Below are positions 57,976 to 64,000 of a DNA stretch of 64,000 nucleotides, in pieces. Position 1 is the first letter of the stretch; every line of letters starts with the position of its first letter. Under the pieces are notes generated by a model. The model searched no databases. It was not told the DNA's origin and saw only the letters and a program-made list of their open reading frames with translations. The stretch comes from Endocalyx cinctus (lineage: Eukaryota; Ascomycota; Sordariomycetes; Amphisphaeriales; Apiosporaceae): contig BCKC01000002.1 of NCBI GenBank assembly GCA_001600455.1, positions 310,001 through 374,000 on the forward strand, given 5' to 3'. The position numbers were made by a program, and so were the translations under genes.

Positions 57976-59766
57976 TTAATCCACAAAAATCTTGGCCTCG
58001 ACGTCCGAGTAATGGCTAAAGTAAGCCCGGAACAGCTTGATCGCGTGCTCCACGTCGTACGTCCCGCCCGTCTCGCGAATGCTGTGCATGCTGAGCTGGG
58101 GGTTCCCCAGGTCGAGCGTGCGGACGCCGAGCCGCGCCGAGAGCATGGGGCCGATGGTGCTGCCGCACGACGAGTCGTTCCGGACGACGAACAGCTGCAG
58201 CGGCACGCCGGCCCGGCGGGCCATCTCCTGGACGAGCACGATGCCCGGGGAGTTGGTCGCGTAGCGCTGGTTCGCGTTGATCTTGATGACCGTGCCCTTG
58301 TTCATCTCGGGCTGGTGGCTCGACTCGTACTTGCCGGCGTAGTTGGGGTGGACCGAGTGCGCCATGTCGGCCGACACGAGGAACGAGACGGCCATGGTCT
58401 GCTCGAAGGCCGCCGTGAGGTCGATGTCCGGGTCCTCGCGCGCCACGTGCTCCCACGACCCGTCCGAGGCCGCGTCCCCGGCCCGGCCGCCGCCCGCGAC
58501 GATCGAGAGCCGGCGGACGACGGCCGGCAGGAGGTCCGAGTTGGCCCCCTGGGCCGACGTCGACCCGATCTCCTCGTGGTCGAAGCAGGTGATCAGCCGG
58601 ATCGACGTCTCGTCTTCGAGGCCGCCCTCGAGCGACTCGACGAGGCCCATGACGCTGCAGTACGTCATGCCGAGGTTGTCGAGCCGCGCCGAGTAGATGA
58701 ACTCCTCGTTCAGCCCGCCGAGGCACGACTTCTGCACGTCGTACAGCACCATCTCGAAGTCGACCACGTCCTCGACTTGGACGCCGGCGTGCGAGGCGAT
58801 GATTTCGAGGATGTACGGGTGATGGCGCTCCGACATGTCCTTGAGCGGCCGGAAGTTTTCCTCCTCCCCGCCGTCCTCCTCGGCTTTCGCGTCCGCCTTG
58901 CCCCCGGTGCGGTTCAGCTCGGCGGCGACCAAGCCGGCGATGGGGAACAGCTCCGTCTCCTTGTTCGGGTTGAACTCGGAGGACCTGTCGAGATGGATGG
59001 CGAGGGTGGGTATGCGAATAATGGGCCTGTCGACCTTGACGAGCTTCTGCTGGAAGTTCCCCTTGCCGTCTTTCACCAGGACGCGGCCGGCGATGGACAG
59101 GTCGCGGTCGAACCAGCTGTGCCAGATGCCGCCGCCGTACGTCTCGACCCCGACCTGCATGAACCCGGATCCGGTCTTCTTGCTGACGGGCTTGATCCGG
59201 AGGCACGGGCTGTCGGTGTGGGCGCCCAGCATGGCGATCGGGTTGCCCGGCTTCCACTTGTTGCCGATGGCGAAGGCGACGATCGTCGATCCGTTCCGCG
59301 TCATGTAGTACTTCCCGCCCGGACGGAGCGTCGATGACCAGTTGTCCCGCTCCTTGATCGCCGTGAAACCGACCTTCTCGAGGCGTGCGATGGAGGATTG
59401 GACGGCATGGTAGGCTATTCACGTTTTCGGGAGAGAAAAAGAAGAAACTATAAGTTAGCTTCGATATTTCCTTTGATTTGTTTGGGTGTGGAAGGGGGTA
59501 GAGAATTGAGTTGAAGGTGGGGGTTTTGGATTCGGATTCGTACGAGTGGGAGAGGCATTGACAAAGTCTATAAAGTCAAGAGCCGATTTTGGAGGAGCCA
59601 TTTTGAAAGCGGAAATACTGAAAGATTTAGAGATAAAAGGATTGAAAAGTCGTATATTATGGGTGCTGTTAACCTTCCGAGCACGAGAGTAGAAGTTGTT
59701 GTTGACGATGCTGCTGTTTCGAACCGAGTTTTGGTTGGCGGCTAAGGTTCGTAACACAGGTCTCAT
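57976..59766 (-). CDS. APE4: Aspartyl aminopeptidase (M18 zinc peptidase)
   Basis: Removes N-terminal Asp/Glu from peptides; family members are large cytosolic or vacuolar oligomers. Exons 59766-59544 and 59414-57976 give 553 aa. An internal in-frame ATG at 59601 (MAPPKSALDFIDFVNAS) gives 498 aa, the usual family length, in a stronger start context. M18 motifs: AMLGAHTDSPCLRIKP, ETYGGGIWHSWFDRDL, YSARLDNLGMTYC, ITCFDHEEIGSTSAQG, and SADMAHSVHPNYAGKYE near the C-terminus, which provide the zinc ligands and catalytic Glu. The 130-nt intron joins SPT and PYHAVQSS. The extra 55 N-terminal residues look like a mitochondrial presequence. It could be the Ape4/DNPEP or the vacuolar Lap4 branch; no vacuolar propeptide is evident. 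Confidence 0.93.
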
Positions 59767-62700
59767 CTATCTTAATCAATATTTCCCCGGAAAGGAAAAG
59801 AAGAAAGACGGTGGAATTATAACTAATTGGAATTGTTTTGATTTTTTTTTTTTTTTTTTTTTTTTTGATTTGTATGATAATTATTATTCGGGTTATTCAC
59901 ATTCTACCTGACTGCCTGACTAAACTTGTCAAACCCCGGACTTCGTCAACAGTAAAGGGTTGGTGTTTCTTCCCCACAATATCGTTATCAAATATTTATC
60001 GATTAACGTCAGTCCCGCTTGAAATTAAATATGGATAGTGGCAGAGTGGTAGCTGGAGGTCCACCTTCTCTTCTCTACGAAGGTTATCACGATGTATTAT
60101 GGGTCTTAATACTCTGTACCTACCTAGGCTGCTAGGTACTTAGCCTGCCTGTGTCTGCCTATTAGCAGCTAGCTCACTATAAGTATACTACTGTTTCTAA
60201 TTCATGTTACAAGTTGATATACCGTAGTAGTGTATACTCCGTATATAATGCATCATTTGGACAACAACATACCATAAAACCTGAAAATGATCAAAAGACA
60301 ATATTCATGAGTATTGTCCAATTAAAATAAAAACCAATCAGGGATTCATAATCCTGGTTTGATACGATAACCCAAGGACAAAATGTAAAAAAAACTTAAG
60401 TTTCCTTAGGTCATTCGGGGCTAACCAAGAGGTTTAGCCACTACTGTACTCCGTAGGTTAGGAAGAAAAGAAATCACATGCTGTCTGAGTTGTTGAGTCC
60501 TATGGAAGGATCTTAACTTTTTTTTCGGTGAGCTTATAAGTAGTATATACATAAGATAATATGTTTGCCTAAAAGTAAAATGACAAACCAAAGAAAAAGA
60601 GAAACAGAGAGAAGAGGGAAAAAAAGAGAGATATACTGTAAATATTTCTGTTGGGTTTGTTAATTATCGTACAGTACATCTACTCTAGTATACGTAGTAC
60701 ATAGTATGTGTGTATGTATGTATATTCACAATGAGAAAGGTCGAAGATCTATCTATTCCATCCAGCCATAGTCTAGTGTAGGGGTCATGATGAACAGCAC
60801 ACGACAGGGGCAAGGGTGCGAAGATCAACCGAAAGCAGTCTCCTTTCATCTGGGCGCGCTTGAATAATGGGCACAATTCATTCATACCTATCTCCAGTAC
60901 ATGTAGTACGTAGTATGTACGGTATCTACAATGTCTCCTGTACGTATCGTATTATATTTACTTATCTACCTATGTACCTTACCTTAAATATACGTTTTAT
61001 CTGTCTACGTATGTTACATATTAATACCGACTTCAGTCTTACTAAGTTTCAAAAGAAACATCCAAGGAAAAAACGTATAGTATATATCGACAAACATGAT
61101 TTTCATACATGTTCTCCATAGATTTGTCGACTCCTTAACCTGACGGTGGAACGATACTGGTTTTTGTTTTTATGTTTTCTCTTTTCAGCCAACGAGTAAG
61201 ATACGCCGATTCCTGTATTGGGGATTAATTGGCGCTCGCCACATCTCCGGAAAGGAGTGTTACAAAAAAAAAAAAAAAAAAGGAAAGAAAAAAGAAGAAG
61301 ATTAAAAAAAAGGGAAGGGAAAAGGAAAGAGAAAGAGGAAGAAGATGGAAAATAATAAGAAAACTAAAGAGGAGGAACTTCTCTCTCTCTGGGAACCTGG
61401 CATTAAGGTGGTGGTGGTGGTAACAACCCGTTTTGTTCTGCAGGGTGAGGTGGCGTGGGTAGTGTACGTTTTTTATCGCCAAGTGTGCGCACGTCGAACG
61501 CATCCCTGCCGTAACCTTCTTTTTGGGGGGAGGGAGAAGGAGAGGGAGACAGGACCAGGAAAAAAAAGGGTTAAAGCCCATGTGGAAAACTCATGGATGG
61601 TACATTTTTTATTATTTTATTATTTATTTATTTCGCTGACTGCTTTATTATGTGCATTTTTTTTTAAAGCAAAGAAGACAATCATCGTATAGTTAGAACT
61701 TACTTATCTACGTACATATGTACGTAAGATGCTGTTGAGCGTGAAACCCGACTCACAATTTATAGATCATATTTTCATGCATAGATACTAAGCATCTTAG
61801 GTACTTAACTTAGGTGTTGTATACATAGTATTATTGTATTGATGCATTTACAGCTGTCGTTTAACTGATGAGGGAAAAAGGGGGGTAATTGAATGGGCCT
61901 TCTGCAAGATTATTTAATAACAAGAATTCGGTGGTACATTATTGACTGGATGACGACTGATAGTACGCATTACCTATAGACAGCCTCAATCCAACTTGGT
62001 AAACGATCATCTCAATGAGGGAACTGCTTGCGTCTCACAGGGAAACAAAAACAGCAAAACGAACTTTGTAAGAATGAATACCAACCCGTTCGCCCATCCT
62101 TCTTCTGCATATGTTCGTTTTTGGTAAATATACTAGTAGATGATGCTGTTGGGACATAGTATGTACGTTTATATCACGTCGTATAAAAAGGGTTGTGTGC
62201 GTATATGTACATACCTAATATACCTTACGGTATGTACATAGTAATTACAAGATATATTGTAATGTATCCTAGATGGATCAGATCTGATGATGAACCCATC
62301 TATAAACAAGATAATTATGCTGGCCTTGTCGCATAGCGCAACTCACGTCACGTTGTCCTGGTCCGTCATTTTCTTCGCCCCACTGATTATAAAAAAAAGG
62401 GTGGCAGGGTAGAGCAGGGTAACGATTGTGAGAGCGTGCAAAATCTTTTTTTTTTTTTTTTTGTTTCAGAAAGTTTTACTAGCATATATGCGTATTAAAA
62501 AAAAGGGTAGTGAGAAAAATAGCAGTATAAGGAAAAAAAAAACAAATTCAATGCTATAAATGGTTGCCTGTCAGCCTCGGACGAATTAGACTAGGAAAAA
62601 AGATGTAAAAAGAAGAGAGTTTTGTTGACTGCGCATTCTGCCAATGTCAGATTTCTAATTTAGAAAGATGATCATCAGCCCTGTACGGAGTACTCGATGT

Positions 62701-64000
62701 GGAATTGGAATGGTGGTAAGCAAATGGTAATAATTCAGAACTTCTCGATATCTTTTTCGTCCCAGCAGGACGGTCGGGAGACAAGGAAAATTCTCCAGAT
62801 TTGTTCTTGATAGGTTGATAGGGTAGGGTGTAGCGGTACATCAAATAGGAAGTAAGCAAGCAGGGGACGTGGGGGATCAAAATTAGTGAGAGAGTGCTCA
62901 AAAAAACATAAAGAAGAGTAGTATCATGTTCTGTCTCTTTCTCTTTCGTGACATACGTAGTAGGCTACCGTGTATAATGACATAACTTTGTTGGCTTTGA
63001 TCGTGATCTCTTTATATTTATATCCATCCATTATAAGCGCTCTTTTTCTATTGTTTATTCCTAATTGTCAATACTGCACTGTAATAAAGTTATTGTTAGC
63101 TGTTGTAAACTTTTGACGGGAATCATACAGTATCCACCCCATTTTAACCCTCCCCTTCAGCTAAAAAAGAAGCTTAGATGAAACTTTCATTTAGCGAACC
63201 CGCAAGAGCTCTCCGTTACAGACCTGAAAGTATATGTATACTACATAGGACGGTACCTACCTTAGGTATTTAACTACCGTATATGTAGGTTAGGTACCTA
63301 GGTACTGTAATAGACTTGTAGGTACGTAGTGTCACGAACGCTCTTAAAAGGTCACATCTCTACCACATACGTAGTAGTCAGCCTGGAAGGATAACCAATC
63401 GATCGAATTTTATGTCCTTGAAATGTCCTCTCAAGTCTCGAGGGACCGCCAGACTCTGCGTCCCATATTCCCTCATTCGCTCACCTAGGTGCAGCGCTCG
63501 AAGGTACATCTCGATCCTCCTGGGAGGCATTCCGTATTAGTTCGTGAAACGACTTATCCCCCTCCCTATTTTATGTACTATGTATGGAAGCTATCGAGTG
63601 GCGATAGGACCGGGTGGAATAGTGTTTGGGATCGTCCTATGCTTAATCTTTAGTTAGGACGGATAACTAACATAGTAAACGTTAGGTTGGGTCATTGATC
63701 CTCGCTTTCCTTTATCTTAACCATGTGGAATTATTGATAAGTACGGAATGATATCTAAATATTTCCAAGTGGAAATAGACACTTCGACGGACCCGAATTG
63801 TATACTACATTTGTGTTTGTTTCTTCATTTTCCTCGGTATTCGCAAATATAGAGAGTGACAGAAAAACAATAAAAAAATAAAATACCTATACAATATACA
63901 GTGTAAACTCTTGTCATATTACTGTAATACGCTTGAAAAAAAAGTAACTTGAACGGGGGACTTTCGGTACTTTGAAAGTTGAAAGGGAGGTACACCAGAC
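59767..64000. other. Gene-poor AT-rich right end
   Basis: T-run of about 24 at 59840-59866 near the aminopeptidase start. TAGGTACTTAGCC and CTAGG palindromes at about 60115-60145 and 63250-63310. TACTCCGTA at 60235-60243 and 60447-60455; TACGGAGTA at 62684-62692. Purine-rich tract near 61265-61375, T-run near 62445-62462. Open frames up to 118 codons lie over homopurine tracts and are not credible. Confidence 0.5.

Noticed and set aside
57853..59422. Very long alternative frames (468-494 codons) over the aminopeptidase
   Set aside because: Shadows of the GC-rich M18 gene; composition is Arg/Pro/Gly/Val-skewed with no motifs.
60040..60110. Second tRNA-like stretch (TGGCAGAGTGGTAG)
   Set aside because: The A box fits, but no B box or acceptor stem follows.
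61225..61692. Open frames of 115-118 codons on both strands
   Set aside because: They run through homopurine/homopyrimidine tracts that cannot contain stops in some frames.

Overview
This window is nuclear DNA from a filamentous ascomycete fungus, most likely a Sordariomycete (class by inference; order not determined). Genes carry short introns (about 50-260 nt) with GTATGT/GTAAGT donors and CTAAC/CTGAC-type branch sites. The families are typical of these fungi: RTA1-like membrane protein, bZIP with a DUF3425-type C-terminus, proteinase K-like S8 protease, DHA1 transporter, Ser/Thr-rich GPI wall protein. Intergenic DNA is AT-rich and full of homopolymer runs, TA microsatellites and TAGGTACCTA-type palindromes. 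I see no tRNA, rRNA, CRISPR or intact transposon. Splice junctions below were derived by hand from reading-frame continuity and splice-site consensus.

Layout. 0-20.6 kb is mostly housekeeping: SMP3 (partial) and LAS21 of GPI-anchor synthesis, RPA12 (RNA polymerase I, three exons, easily missed), an unrecognised 480-aa protein, NOP4 (ribosome biogenesis) divergent from YCG1 (condensin), a small VOC-fold protein and a secreted S8 protease. 20.6-32.5 kb is gene-poor, with one convincing small Cys-rich zinc-finger gene at 27.7 kb and minisatellites at 26.4-26.9 kb. 32.5-45.5 kb is an accessory segment: MFS transporter, ER-luminal PDI-like protein lacking the CxxC motif, RTA1-family protein, a bZIP regulator divergent from a short-chain dehydrogenase, and a GPI wall protein. 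45.5-50.4 kb is empty. 50.4-59.8 kb holds exportin-T (LOS1), a Pro-rich unknown protein and an M18 aspartyl aminopeptidase. 59.8-64 kb has no gene that I can support.

Functional links. Two GPI-pathway enzymes and one GPI client lie in the window, but they are not an operon-like unit. The bZIP/SDR pair is the most cluster-like arrangement: the two genes share a 720-bp divergent promoter with a perfect 10-bp inverted repeat plus two further copies of the same motif. I found no clear evidence of a wholly new system. The best leads are the repeated promoter motif, the two 8-nt microexons and lost CxxC of the PDI-like protein, the repeat-flanked intron in RPA12, and the possible dual-start aminopeptidase.
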